DNA of 64,000 nt from Oscillospiraceae bacterium (GCA_020025595.1 JAHHRV010000008.1:1-64000); one strand, 5' to 3'. Counted from the stretch's first letter, positions 27,101-33,920 are shown. Numbers and translations are program-made. Notes: generated from the letters alone by a model not told the origin.

Positions 27101-27545
27101 CAGGAATAACGACGGGGGCAGCTGCCTCTGTCTGAGATAAAGGCACTGCACTCTCCTGAGGTGCAGTGGTTTCTGTCTCAAGTTCCTGTGTTTCTTCCTG
27201 AGGCACTGTGGTTTCCGCCTCAGGTTCCTGTGTTTCTTCCTGAGGTACGGTGGTTTCCGTCTCAGGTTCCTGTGTTTCTTCCTGAGGTACTGTGGTTTCC
27301 GTCTCAGGTTCCTGTGTTTCTTCCTGAGGTACGGTAGTTTCCGTCTCAGGTTCCTGTGTTTCTTCCTGAGGTGCAGTAGTTTCTGCCTCAGGCTCCTGTG
27401 TTTCCTCTGCGATGGTCACCTGTTCCACCGGCTCATTTTTCATTTCCGCAAATACCGGTACGGTAAGTTGTACGGTCATGAGAATCGCCATAAACAGTGC
27501 CAATGCATGGCTCCACCAGGAGTTTCCAGGCTGCTTGTGTTTCAT
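21141..27545 (-). CDS. Sortase-anchored sialidase with sialate-esterase (SGNH) domains
   Basis: A 2134-residue surface enzyme for sialylated (mucin-type) glycans. Order: signal peptide 1-33; six 14-residue Glu/Thr/Pro repeats 49-132; glycan-binding-like module 147-326; SGNH-like domain 340-545 lacking the catalytic serine (FDGG replaces GDS); active SGNH esterase 668-852 with S677, N746, D828 and H831; second copy of the binding-like module 961-1141; FIVAR-like helical segment 1148-1213; GH33 sialidase 1235-1680 with YRIP (R1244) and Asp boxes near 1279, 1443 and 1503; partial third module from 1853; Cys/His ribbon 1947-2007; Pro/Glu repeats 2010-2087; RPQTG sortase signal 2098-2102; membrane helix; KKK tail. 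The ATG follows GAGGAGG. The esterase probably removes O-acetyl groups so that the sialidase can act (inference). Confidence 0.92.
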   Translation of the reverse strand: MKHKQPGNSWWSHALALFMAILMTVQLTVPVFAEMKNEPVEQVTIAEETQEPEAETTAPQEETQEPETETTVPQEETQEPETETTVPQEETQEPETETTVPQEETQEPEAETTVPQEETQELETETTAPQESAVPLSQTEAAAPVVIPGYTQVTNAQLETNKFYLIVSRDSEGNLYAFYPDKAHANAPAGNAIGTEEDKGCFVAALTMQGEKITAVHESDKQALNVDDLHFTVRKNGGKYTFRGSNGLYLALESGNGGNRMLTEMPMNFTVTAKPDGSYRLFSDGARILDLNKHGDPKSAETKNLNTNFWGPGRNDKFPIYLFTQNGTVAPEEPAAPVIGRDIRKMFDRTGAENTDNTWMFDGGAVTQGSFDDIGEARSYIYQFEEYIRWTNAREKWVARQRFVFNVAKKGQTLADSLNAFDNRAADLAPKAAVYFVGPEDCAAGTAGVETFKKDLANYINKALALRAGTGFAVIMTPYQGIENAESYAAAVREVVTALKTEEQARVQIVDLSKTALPTNSRGYLTAKGHLEAGRLLSQAVYGSTANYPATTVPSGFPHLTEQYASYLATPAVVTAGADKLTVELPGDVSSVKYALELTGSYTLTGEGTGIFTLEKLPAGASYTLTMTDTASGAKLPQMTGTVSSGVKGTVVADKTGVLTDIVNSGEPLTWMFMGDSITHGALHTCGYDSISQSFEKYLKDDLGRHDDVVINTAVSSAATVDTLSYINERLNKYKPDVVFVMLGTNCTKEANYEGNLIKIVDAIQAKGATVVLRTPVCQKSINNPYVPQTKIIKKVAEARNLTVVDQNTVWHDVLSARPYLAGLIYNDNIHPNAIGHQWMLKMLLEETGLAKASSRIYNHGYDLHTAQKTGTQTPYVAFKDGTAVLDTVSLNGTFAEVTLTAVDAAANQRYSVTVLGGQKATLKNLPADKNFTFEIQAHEKNANTVVNFEGSLDEQADPLTIPGYTRVTNNVLDATKPYLIVAKDSDGKLHAFYPDKDHADTPAGNAIGIEKDKGCFVANLTIADDKVSAVHESDQKALTMESLHFTATPSGKKYTFRGSNGLYLAMEPGMSGKMLTDKSMNFTVTMKQDGSFILFGDGTRVLDFNLKGDANEFTANGKTFMTNFWGPSISAPRYPIYLYTKDDVVIVNKEGLKAAIAQAQALDLTKLSDESGTEIQAALGEAIKVRDDETTTAEAVKAAEEKLNNAVLTKVPKAELIADGAPAPGTTQDQPFKAGSGGVGNYRIPSIITLTDGTLVAAADSRWNYFFDGFNVDTMLSISKDNGKTWKYSFPNFFNDSVNQHNKQSTTFIDPVLAQGKDGTLYLMTDVMPGGNWTMTLKALTGYETVDGVRRMVLYTSVNDHTHDNYAFYVGDFQNGYAPVITKGDNTKTPVYYVDEYFYLYNVEKKPLYCQQLGSDKYVKQNVFFTNAILHVAAANYLWLVTSKDGGETWSAPTILTPQVRDEYSSYVFYGTGPGAGICMDDGMVLLPCYDHAPERANFVYTRDQGKTWKRSPNATPAGDSTNNVSSESALVKIDGKTVRQFYRDNLNTLRYTDFTWDSEKQEWIAGEPVTQPGVVKAHQTQLSAIRYSKEINGKPVILVSTATGTSNPRRTNGKIYAFNLESDNTMTHIGTYEVTKRGVMYAYSSLTELKDGSIGLLYESHERYPAAITYVNIAMKDILQIEDVDVQLSCGETKSFPAKTTDVVNNSNPKAVDAQIMKEEKKVPVVNGAQGHKGTDVQFGGELAPLSSALFRFVGTNKTGIQITAQTADGTQLWLSTATIGYPTAKTETVATLTQNPNGTFYIHTDASYLYFWRDNKKGKLANFDRVGNPANTPACEFKLYRPAAKDEQSDLPGYVQVTKLADIQDGGFYLIAASVGKDLYVLYPTTDNENKYAQSLKVDPNAEKVTDSVSYYEAKLSITAKTAGTADVQVGKNVYHITVAHSTGEEWKHDASGHWHECNCGEKQDLAEHTFGDWTEVKAPTETETGLKVHRCTVCGFEETAEIPVVPTEPSVPTEPSVPTEPSEPTEPSEPTEPSEPTEPSEPTEPGEPTEPSVPTEPSEPTEPSVPTEPSVPTEPSEPTEPSKPVPATPGQGNRPQTGDNSQVLLWSVLAVISGLCIAVIAVYGKKKYHN
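21285..21518 (-). repeat. Thirteen 18-bp repeats encoding PTEPS(V/E)
   Basis: Within the sialidase gene, residues 2010-2087 are 13 copies of a 6-residue unit PTEPSE or PTEPSV, with small changes. They form the wall-spanning stalk before the sortase signal and are likely to vary in number between strains. Confidence 0.9.
27150..27401 (-). repeat. Six 42-bp repeats encoding TQEPETETTVPQEE
   Basis: Residues 49-132 of the sialidase are six in-phase copies of a 14-residue acidic unit directly after the signal peptide. The DNA copies are nearly identical, so copy number is prone to slippage. Confidence 0.9.
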
Positions 27546-28008
27546 CTAGATTCCTCCTCGTATTTTAGTGCCCCTTATCAAGGGCATTTTCAACATAACG
27601 ATTGAGGCTGTGAATTGTGGATTTTCCTATCATGCGGCCCTCACCAGGAGGCCCCAAACACAGCCATTTATAATCAGCCTGTCACCGGAAATGCTCTGGC
27701 GGTCAGGCTATTCGGATCCAATTAACAATCGCAGCATTTTCTTAATGCAGTTTAACGCAACACAGAATGATGACCAAAATGCTTATGCATATACCAAAAT
27801 CAAATGATCTGTACATTCAGGCCGGAATAGAATAGGATATTTTTCACATAAATCATGTGCACTGAATAAGTAACATTGTGTATATTTTAACACGATAAAA
27901 AATATTTTCTATCCGCTTATTGTATAAAAATTATTTTCTTTTTTAGGTATTGTGTCAAGCCGGTTGACATATCTTCTTGTTTTATTACATATTCCCATAA
28001 GCACAAAG
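27546..28008. other. Long leader of the sialidase gene, no gene seen
   Basis: About 460 bases hold no convincing gene. A short plus-strand frame at 27568-27807 lacks a ribosome site and family resemblance. The stretch contains a candidate promoter at 27930-27958, which would give the sialidase a leader of about 380 bases. No known riboswitch was recognised. Confidence 0.4.
27930..27958 (-). promoter_or_regulatory. Candidate sialidase promoter
   Basis: Minus strand -35 TTGACA (27953-27958) and -10 AATAAT (27930-27935) have a 17-bp spacer. Confidence 0.4.
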
Positions 28009-28043
28009 AACCTCCATTGTGTTTTCAATAACACAACGGAGGT
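28009..28043 (-). terminator. Terminator of the Trk operon
   Basis: A 14-bp stem with one mismatch (ACCTCC...GTGTT and AACAC...GGAGGT arms) is followed by a short T-rich tract on the minus strand, 70 bases past trkH. Confidence 0.7.
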
Positions 28044-28112
28044 CCTTCAGATAGAGAATCTTCAGATCATAATTTAAGATGCTCCCATCAGCGCCTTTGC
28101 GCAGAGTGCGAA

Positions 28113-29594
28113 TCAGGAACGCTTTGTGAAGCGGTTCTTCAGCATACCAAAACCAAAGGTAATGCCAATCAGAACGATGAAAATCTCCAGACGACCCAGC
28201 ATCATACCGATCATTTCTACGATCAGCGCAGGGGCGCAGGTGGTGGGATTGGTAATGCCGATGGACAGACCGACTGTGCTCAGCGAAGAAGCAAAATCAA
28301 ACATTGCTTCCATCAGGCTGCAATCAGCAGTCACAGTCAGTGCCAGTGTGCCCACAATATACAGGACCAAATAGCAGACAAAGAATCCGGTGGTGTCGTC
28401 AATCAGTTCCTGGTCAATGGGGTTCTTACCGGAAGCCTTCACATACTGGGGAGCTTCGATATTCCGGGCAGGAGACAGTCTGCGCTTAATGTCGCAGCCT
28501 GCAACACGAAGCATCAGATACACACGGGACAGCTTGATGCCGCCGGCCGTAGAACCGATACCGCCGCCGATGATCATCATCAGAATCAGGACACCGATTG
28601 CAAAATGAGGCCATTCAGCATAGCTCATTGTGGAATAGCCGCTGGTGGACATTGCCGAAACGATGTCAAAGGTGGATTTGCGCAGGCCCTCCATGAAGGA
28701 GATATCCAATCCCCTGGCCAGAGACAACGCCGTGGGCGGAATAAAGATGACCAGCAGCAGGAACATGAATCTGACTTCGCTCACCTTGCAGAAAGAGCGA
28801 ACCTTACCCTTGGCCAGCAGGATCAGCGCTGCAAAGTTGGTAGTACCGATCAGCATCAGCACAATGGTAATCATTTCAATCGCCAGACTGTCGTATTCAC
28901 CGATACTGTTGAGTTTCGTGGAGAAACCGCCGGTGGACAGAGAGCACATGGAATGGCAGATTCCGTCAAACCAGGTCATACCGGCAATTCGGTATGCAAT
29001 GGTACCGAAGACCAGGCAGATGTTGTAAATGATAAAGATGGCCTGCGCCGTTTTCTTAATGTTCGGCATGATCTTGTCCGGATGGCCTTCTGCGCTGTAG
29101 AGCTTCATGGACTGCTTGCTGGAAATGAACAGAATCATCACCATGATGAATCCCAGACCGCCGCAGTACTGCATGAAGCTTCGGTGAAACAGGTAGATTG
29201 TCGGTGTCTCACGAACATTCATAACAGAAAGGCCGGTGGTAGTCCAGCCACTGACTGCCTCAAACAATCCCTGAACAAAGGTCAGCTGACCGCTGAGCAC
29301 AAAGGGCAGCGCACCGATCAGCACGCCCCATCCCCAGGCAAACAGCACCGTCAGGCTGCTGTGACCCATAGATGCCTGCCAGTTGGACGGATAAGGACGC
29401 TGCTTGCCCCGAATTTTAATCAGGCAAAGAATAAAACCAAGTACAACAGAAGCTCCGCCCGGAATCAGGAAATCCGGTATGTATTTTGCATCCTGTCCGT
29501 ACCAGGGCAGGATCATGATCGGCGCAATAACCAGCAGTCCGATCAGAATCATCAATTTTCCGATGATCGAAGAATTAGACATTCTTTGTTTCAC
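28113..29594 (-). CDS. trkH: Trk-type potassium uptake channel subunit
   Basis: This 493-residue membrane protein is the K+-conducting subunit of a Trk/Ktr system. It shows the repeated membrane-pore-membrane layout with filter-like loops such as SGWTTTGLSV, SLSTGGFST, AMSTSGYST and SSLSTVGLS. It is the last gene of a four-gene operon and follows trkA by 6 bases. The start is less certain: GTG at 29594 is used, with a weak AAGG before it; an ATG four codons in (29582) is an alternative. Uptake is gated by the RCK subunits encoded upstream. Confidence 0.94.
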   Translation of the reverse strand: MKQRMSNSSIIGKLMILIGLLVIAPIMILPWYGQDAKYIPDFLIPGGASVVLGFILCLIKIRGKQRPYPSNWQASMGHSSLTVLFAWGWGVLIGALPFVLSGQLTFVQGLFEAVSGWTTTGLSVMNVRETPTIYLFHRSFMQYCGGLGFIMVMILFISSKQSMKLYSAEGHPDKIMPNIKKTAQAIFIIYNICLVFGTIAYRIAGMTWFDGICHSMCSLSTGGFSTKLNSIGEYDSLAIEMITIVLMLIGTTNFAALILLAKGKVRSFCKVSEVRFMFLLLVIFIPPTALSLARGLDISFMEGLRKSTFDIVSAMSTSGYSTMSYAEWPHFAIGVLILMMIIGGGIGSTAGGIKLSRVYLMLRVAGCDIKRRLSPARNIEAPQYVKASGKNPIDQELIDDTTGFFVCYLVLYIVGTLALTVTADCSLMEAMFDFASSLSTVGLSIGITNPTTCAPALIVEMIGMMLGRLEIFIVLIGITFGFGMLKNRFTKRS

Positions 29595-29600
29595 AGGACC

Positions 29601-30278
29601 TTACCTCTCAGTCAGTACTTCAATTGCCATTCTTTCCTGACTGTTACGAGCAATCAGGACCAGGGTATCGCCCTCATTGATTCTGGTATCGCCGCGGGGA
29701 ATCAATGCGGTGTCATTTCTCAGGATACATCCAACAACAACTTCCTTGGGCAGGTCAATTTCCCACAACTTCTTTCCGGCAACTACTGCACCGCCGGGAA
29801 TGTGGACTTCCAGAATCTGAACCATTCCCAAACCAACCGGGATGATGTTTACCAGATCGTCCACAAAGGCCTGCTGCTGGATAATGTTAGTCACTGCAGA
29901 AATTGCACACACCACACTGTCTACGCCCATCTGATGGAAAAACTCGGTCTTCTTCGGGTCGGATACCAGAGAAACGGTTTTCTTCACATCAAAATTCCGC
30001 TTGCAGATCTGGCACGCAACCAGATTATCTTCGTCCTTGGAGGTCAGTGCAATTGCAATCCGGCAGCTGCCTGCGCCGGCTTCATCCAGAACATAGGGCT
30101 TGGTGCCGTCTCCGTAATAGACGGTCAGGCCCTTCATCTCGGCCAGCTTCATGCAGTCTTCACGGGAATCGTTGACCACAATCACATGATACCCCTGCGA
30201 CAGCAGGGATGATGCCAGTGCGCTGGCTTTATTGCGTCCGCCAATCAGCAGAATCTTCTCACTTCTCATCTTTTTCAT
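29601..30278 (-). CDS. trkA: TrkA-type RCK subunit (RCK_N plus RCK_C)
   Basis: This 225-residue cytoplasmic gating subunit has an RCK_N Rossmann domain (about 1-130, beginning ILLIGGRNKASALASSL, a degenerate GxGxxG) and an RCK_C domain (about 140-220, ending in the GDTRINEGDTLVLIA strand pattern). It should bind NAD(H)/ATP and possibly c-di-AMP through RCK_C. Its start overlaps the stop of the upstream RCK gene by 4 bases. Because its nucleotide loop is degenerate while the preceding protein has an intact one, the two may work as unequal partners. Confidence 0.9.
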   Translation of the reverse strand: MKKMRSEKILLIGGRNKASALASSLLSQGYHVIVVNDSREDCMKLAEMKGLTVYYGDGTKPYVLDEAGAGSCRIAIALTSKDEDNLVACQICKRNFDVKKTVSLVSDPKKTEFFHQMGVDSVVCAISAVTNIIQQQAFVDDLVNIIPVGLGMVQILEVHIPGGAVVAGKKLWEIDLPKEVVVGCILRNDTALIPRGDTRINEGDTLVLIARNSQERMAIEVLTER

Positions 30279-30724
30279 GCCTGTACCTGCTTTCCACATT
30301 TTCCCAGGAGCTTATCTACTTCCTTAGCCGACAGGATTGCCGGACAGATGGTGTCAATTCCCAGCTCCTGATAGACAGATTCTCTTTCCGGATCGTACAG
30401 TCTTGCAATGACCTTCTTCACATGGAACATGTCGCGGGCCAGCTGTGCGATCATAATGTTTGTGTTGTCATGATTGGTAACCGCAATCACGGCAGAAGCG
30501 TTCTGAATCTGTGCGTTATTTAATGCATCCAGATCGGTTCCGTTGCCTACCACAGACAGGCCGCCGAAAGTGGAGGAAAGGCGGCGGAAGGAATCTTTAT
30601 ACGAGTCCATAATCAGGACATTGCCGTCATTGTCAGACAGTGTATTGGCAAGATTGGCACCCAGTCTGCCGCAGCCGATGATAATGACATAATTGTCCTT
30701 GTTTTTTGTTTCAAACAAATTCAT
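30275..30724 (-). CDS. TrkA-type RCK_N-only subunit
   Basis: This 149-residue protein is a single RCK_N domain with the intact nucleotide motif GCGRLG near residue 20 and the VVGNGTDLDAL and VIAVTNHDNTN segments. It lacks the RCK_C domain. The ATG at 30724 follows GGAGG by 8 bases; a TTG two codons upstream is too near. It overlaps the next RCK gene by 4 bases and the upstream TPR gene slightly less closely. Separate single-RCK subunits next to trkH suggest a hetero-ring. Confidence 0.88.
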   Translation of the reverse strand: MNLFETKNKDNYVIIIGCGRLGANLANTLSDNDGNVLIMDSYKDSFRRLSSTFGGLSVVGNGTDLDALNNAQIQNASAVIAVTNHDNTNIMIAQLARDMFHVKKVIARLYDPERESVYQELGIDTICPAILSAKEVDKLLGKCGKQVQA

Positions 30725-30726
30725 AT

Positions 30727-31119
30727 TCAAATCCTCCTCACAACTCTGCCAACTTTTTGGTCGTCATAGACGATGGTGTAATTATTCTGATGTTCCGGTA
30801 CGCACTCCGATTCGTCAAATACGCATCTTCCGCTGGAGTGGAATGTGCCATATGTATCCAGGTTCTCGATTGCCGGACGGTATGTGGGATCCAGTACCAG
30901 CGCCACACGGAAATGCTTCATGGCCTCCGGATGCTGTCCGGTCTTTTCCAGCAGGATTCCCATAATGTTATGGGGCTGAGGTGCATCGGGATACTCACGC
31001 ATGATCGCACAGGTCATTTCATAACAGGCTTCATAATTTCTCTCCATAACCAGCTTTTTGGCGTCTTCACAAAACTGGCTGAGTTTTTTGCTCTGTTTGT
31101 TAAGCACAGCTGTTTGCAT
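30727..31119 (-). CDS. TPR-repeat protein at the head of the Trk operon
   Basis: This 130-residue protein has at least two tetratricopeptide helices pairs (about residues 15-85: ERNYEACYEM..., TGQHPEAMKHFRVALVLDPTY). The C-terminal about 40 residues are not TPR. It probably mediates protein contacts, perhaps between the RCK ring and another factor; no function is proven. The ATG at 31119 follows GAAGG. It is the first gene of the operon TPR-RCK-RCK-trkH, whose promoter lies about 200 bases upstream. Confidence 0.75.
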   Translation of the reverse strand: MQTAVLNKQSKKLSQFCEDAKKLVMERNYEACYEMTCAIMREYPDAPQPHNIMGILLEKTGQHPEAMKHFRVALVLDPTYRPAIENLDTYGTFHSSGRCVFDESECVPEHQNNYTIVYDDQKVGRVVRRI

Positions 31120-31320
31120 TTTATATACCTTCTTTCAGATAACTCCCATAAAACATCATTAACGCAAATTAGAAATGTGAATATACAACCGAAAAATTCA
31201 CAATCCGAACATCCGTCCGTAAGATCGCGGTACAGGATCGATTTGCCTGTCTTTCGGGTTATACTGCTCAATTGGGATTGGGCCGCATCACAGCAGACCC
31301 AAGCTTCTTGTTCTGTAGAT

Positions 31321-31384
31321 AGTATACCAACGACACCGTGATTCCGGTGTGAGCGAACGCTGTCCGGTGTGAGAATCCTGTGAG
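31321..31384 (-). promoter_or_regulatory. Trk operon promoter with response-regulator-like boxes
   Basis: The minus-strand -10 TATACT (31321-31326) has no proper -35. Instead TCCGGTGTGAG (plus strand, 31343-31353) covers the -35 position; a second copy lies at 31363-31373, and a TGTGAG half at 31379-31384 is 11 bp further. The same core lies at the same distance from the -10 of the kdpDE promoter (33747-33779). Direct repeats at about one helical turn are typical of OmpR/KdpE-family sites. Confidence 0.6.
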
Positions 31385-31444
31385 AAATTTCGGTTTTCCA
31401 CGGCATCTGCATACACCCCCTCCCCTCACCTGCCTTAGTGAAAA
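31385..31444. other. Spacer upstream of the Trk promoter
   Basis: Nothing recognisable is seen between the upstream boxes of the Trk promoter and the kdpE terminator. Bases 31120-31320 are the Trk leader; no c-di-AMP riboswitch pattern was recognised there. Confidence 0.4.
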
Positions 31445-31478
31445 AAAGAGACAGCACAAACAACTGTGCTGTCTCTTT
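31445..31478 (-). terminator. kdpE terminator
   Basis: A 13-bp perfect stem (AAAGAGACAGCAC/GTGCTGTCTCTTT) is followed on the minus strand by seven T, 26 bases after the kdpE stop. Confidence 0.9.
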
Positions 31479-31504
31479 GCAAGTTCCATATGAATTGCCG
31501 GGGC

Positions 31505-32203
31505 TTATTCGTCGATCAGCCGGTAGCCTACGCCGATTTCTGTCATAATATAGTGGGGCTTCGCGGGGACTGTTTCGATCTTTCTTCTCAGTCCTGCCAT
31601 CAGCGTCCGCAGCGCCTGAGTGTCCGTACCATAACCGACACCGTATATTTCCCGCAGGATATACTGTGTGGTGAGCACCTTACCCATGTTCTTAAACAGT
31701 AACGAAAGCAGGTTATATTCCATGGGAGTCAGATGAATTGGCTCATTGTTCTTAGTCACCAGATGCTTATCAAAGTCAATGGCCAGCTCGCCAACCTCAA
31801 GAACAGGCTGTGCCTGAACCCGGTTGAATTTGGACAGGTGACGAATAGCCACCCGGATTCTTGCCATCAGCTCCGTTGCAGAGAAAGGTTTTGTCAGATA
31901 GTCATCTGCGCCGGTATCCAATGCGTCTGCCTTTTCCTTGTCCTGATCTCGGGCAGATACCACAATGATGGGAAGGTCGGACCATTCGCGGACCTTGCGG
32001 ATGACCTCCATTCCGTCGAAATCCGGCAATCCCAGATCCAGCAGCATCAGATCAATATGCTGAGAAACAACTGCTGTCAGCGCGCCCTGAGCCGTGCTGG
32101 ATGTGAGCAGAGAAAAACCTTCTTCCTTCAGTACATAGGAGATGAAATTGCGAATCTGCACATTATCCTCTACTACTAAAACTGTTTCGCTGCGTGTACT
32201 CAT
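31505..32203 (-). CDS. kdpE: KdpE-type response regulator
   Basis: This 232-residue OmpR-family regulator has a receiver domain with phospho-acceptor D56 (LMLLDLGLPD), T/K switch residues in VVSARD and TKPFS, and a winged-helix C-terminal domain (LTPMEYNLL, then QALRTLMAGLRRKIE and VGYRL). It is closest in style to KdpE. The ATG at 32203 follows GGAGGGG and overlaps the kinase stop by 4 bases; the frame is open far upstream inside kdpD but is not coding there. Its likely targets are the boxes before kdpD and before the Trk operon. Confidence 0.92.
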   Translation of the reverse strand: MSTRSETVLVVEDNVQIRNFISYVLKEEGFSLLTSSTAQGALTAVVSQHIDLMLLDLGLPDFDGMEVIRKVREWSDLPIIVVSARDQDKEKADALDTGADDYLTKPFSATELMARIRVAIRHLSKFNRVQAQPVLEVGELAIDFDKHLVTKNNEPIHLTPMEYNLLSLLFKNMGKVLTTQYILREIYGVGYGTDTQALRTLMAGLRRKIETVPAKPHYIMTEIGVGYRLIDE

Positions 32204-33711
32204 TCCGCGTCCCCTCCCAATGGTAATGTAAAGGTAAACTTTGCGCCTCCGTCCGGGCGGTTCTCGGCCCAGATTTTTCCGCCGTGGGCTTCTACAATAG
32301 ACTGACAGATGGGCAAACCGATTCCGATTCCCTTCTTGGACGAGGCTTCTTTTTGGCTGGTTGTATAGAACATCTGAAAAACCTGTGTCAGTGCATCCGC
32401 AGGGATTCCGCAGCCTCTGTCCATGACCGAGAATTTCACCTGCTGCAGTTCCTCCTGCACAGAAACACTCACCTTGATTTGCTGATCCGCCGGCGTGTGC
32501 TTGACAGCATTGTCCAGCAGATTCACCAGAACCTGAGAAATCAGCCGGGCATCCATGGGGACAAGCAGCAGCGTATCCGGAATCTCCACATCGATTTCCC
32601 GATTGGGCATTCTCTTTTCCATAACGACCAGCGCCGCACCGATGACTTCCTCCACGGCTTCCGGTTCTTTCTTCAGAGAAAATCGCTGATCCTGGAATCT
32701 GGTAAGACTCAGGATGTTTTCCACCAGGCCGTGCAGCCAATCTGCATCTTCATAGATGTCTTTGGACAGTGCATATCTCGGATCGTCCTGCTCAGTCATG
32801 CCCATAAGCATTTCGCTGTTTCCCATAATACCGGACAGCGGTGTCCGAAGGTCGTGAGAAATGGCTCTTAAAAGGTTGCTGCGGTAGCGTTCCTGCACCG
32901 CCTCTTCCCGGGTCCTCACCTGGTCCTGAACGCTTCGCAGGCGGTCCAGCGCCAGAGAGGTGCTCTCCATGGTTGCATGAATCATCCTTATCTGGGCATC
33001 GGTCAGGTTCTCTCCGCAGTCCACAGGAATTCTCAGCACTGCCAGCAGCGCCGATCTGCCATAGATGGGAAAGTTATAGAATTCTCGTCCTATGTCAAAG
33101 GAGCTGTGCAGCCCCTTCATCCGTTTCTGGAACTCCACAGGGTCATCCAGCTTTCGGTGGATCTGAGTTCCGTCTTCCTTCTGCTGGATGAAATTGGACA
33201 CAGGGTTGCCCGCCTCATCAAAGCACACGAACGCTGCATTACAGCCCAGGCCTCTGCTGATGGTCTGCACGATCACGGAAGCGATTTTATCCTCCGTTTC
33301 CGCATCTGTCAGATGATTTGTCATCTGGTACAGCGCATTGGTCTCCGCCTCTTTCTCCTGAGCCTCTGTCGCAGTCTGCTTGACCTTACTGGTCAGCGCG
33401 CTGGTAATCATAGCCGTAACGGTCATGATAATCGCCGTCAGAATCAGTGTGGGATCTTTGATTTTCAAGCTGTAATATGGCTCTGTAAAAAACCAGTTAA
33501 ACAGTAAAAATGATAACACCGTAGCGCCGATGCCATACAGGTATCCGTTTGTAAAGCGCGCAGTCAGCAAGACAAACAGAATATAGATGATGACAATATT
33601 GGTTTCATGCTGATTCCAGTGCCGAAACAGAAAGCCGATCATTGTCGCAAAACCGGTTAACACAATGGCTATGAATAAATTGGAGACGATATTCTTTGCT
33701 GTACGCTTCAT
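32200..33711 (-). CDS. KdpD-like sensor kinase lacking the KdpD/USP part
   Basis: This 503-residue kinase has the KdpD membrane block (DUF4118, four helices, residues 10-108), a GAF-like region (about 130-262), the HisKA domain with H286 (SHDLRTPL) and the ATPase domain with N401, DRGCGI (431-436) and GIGIGL (461-466). The roughly 400-residue N-terminal KdpD and USP domains of the classical protein are missing, and no kdpFABC pump is nearby; the neighbour is Trk. It probably senses K+ or osmotic state and phosphorylates the adjacent KdpE. The ATG at 33711 follows GGAGGGAAATCAGCT. Confidence 0.9.
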   Translation of the reverse strand: MKRTAKNIVSNLFIAIVLTGFATMIGFLFRHWNQHETNIVIIYILFVLLTARFTNGYLYGIGATVLSFLLFNWFFTEPYYSLKIKDPTLILTAIIMTVTAMITSALTSKVKQTATEAQEKEAETNALYQMTNHLTDAETEDKIASVIVQTISRGLGCNAAFVCFDEAGNPVSNFIQQKEDGTQIHRKLDDPVEFQKRMKGLHSSFDIGREFYNFPIYGRSALLAVLRIPVDCGENLTDAQIRMIHATMESTSLALDRLRSVQDQVRTREEAVQERYRSNLLRAISHDLRTPLSGIMGNSEMLMGMTEQDDPRYALSKDIYEDADWLHGLVENILSLTRFQDQRFSLKKEPEAVEEVIGAALVVMEKRMPNREIDVEIPDTLLLVPMDARLISQVLVNLLDNAVKHTPADQQIKVSVSVQEELQQVKFSVMDRGCGIPADALTQVFQMFYTTSQKEASSKKGIGIGLPICQSIVEAHGGKIWAENRPDGGAKFTFTLPLGGDAE

Positions 33712-33746
33712 AGCTGATTTCCCTCCACTATGATAATTGTAGAGAT

Positions 33747-33779
33747 ATTATAGCACAACCTCTGTGAGCATGGTGTGAG
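33747..33779 (-). promoter_or_regulatory. kdpDE promoter with response-regulator-like boxes
   Basis: The minus-strand -10 TATAAT (33747-33752) has no -35. CTGTGAG (33762-33768) and GGTGTGAG (33772-33779) on the plus strand are direct repeats 11 bp apart covering that region. The second TGTGAG core lies 22 bases from the -10, exactly as in the Trk promoter, which suggests autoregulation. Confidence 0.6.
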
Positions 33780-33882
33780 AAAACACATTTCGTCGTGATA
33801 AATGGAAGCATAAAAGCTCTGGGGAGAATTGGCTGCGTTCTCCCCTTTCCCCACCACACGCAGAAGCCTTATGAATTATACG

Positions 33883-33920
33883 AAAATATCCCGGAAAGTC
33901 TTCGCTTTCCGGGATATTTT
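33883..33920 (-). terminator. Terminator of yugP
   Basis: A 16-bp stem (AAAATATCCCGGAAAG/CTTTCCGGGATATTTT) begins at the yugP stop codon. The 3' arm ends in TTTT on the minus strand. Confidence 0.8.

Noticed and set aside
21147..27140. A 1997-codon open frame on the plus strand opposite the sialidase
   Set aside because: It is antisense to a clearly coding gene with known domains; it has no ribosome site and no family pattern. It stays open because of codon bias in the true gene.
27568..27807. Plus-strand frame of 79 codons upstream of the sialidase
   Set aside because: No ribosome site, no promoter and no family resemblance; it lies in the probable sialidase leader.
31120..31320. Possible c-di-AMP (ydaO) riboswitch in the Trk leader
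   Set aside because: The conserved ydaO sequence blocks could not be found on the minus strand; only promoter boxes were seen.
32204..32740. N-terminal extension of the response regulator frame into kdpD
   Set aside because: The extension has no sensible protein content and overlaps the kinase gene; a good start with ribosome site exists at 32203.
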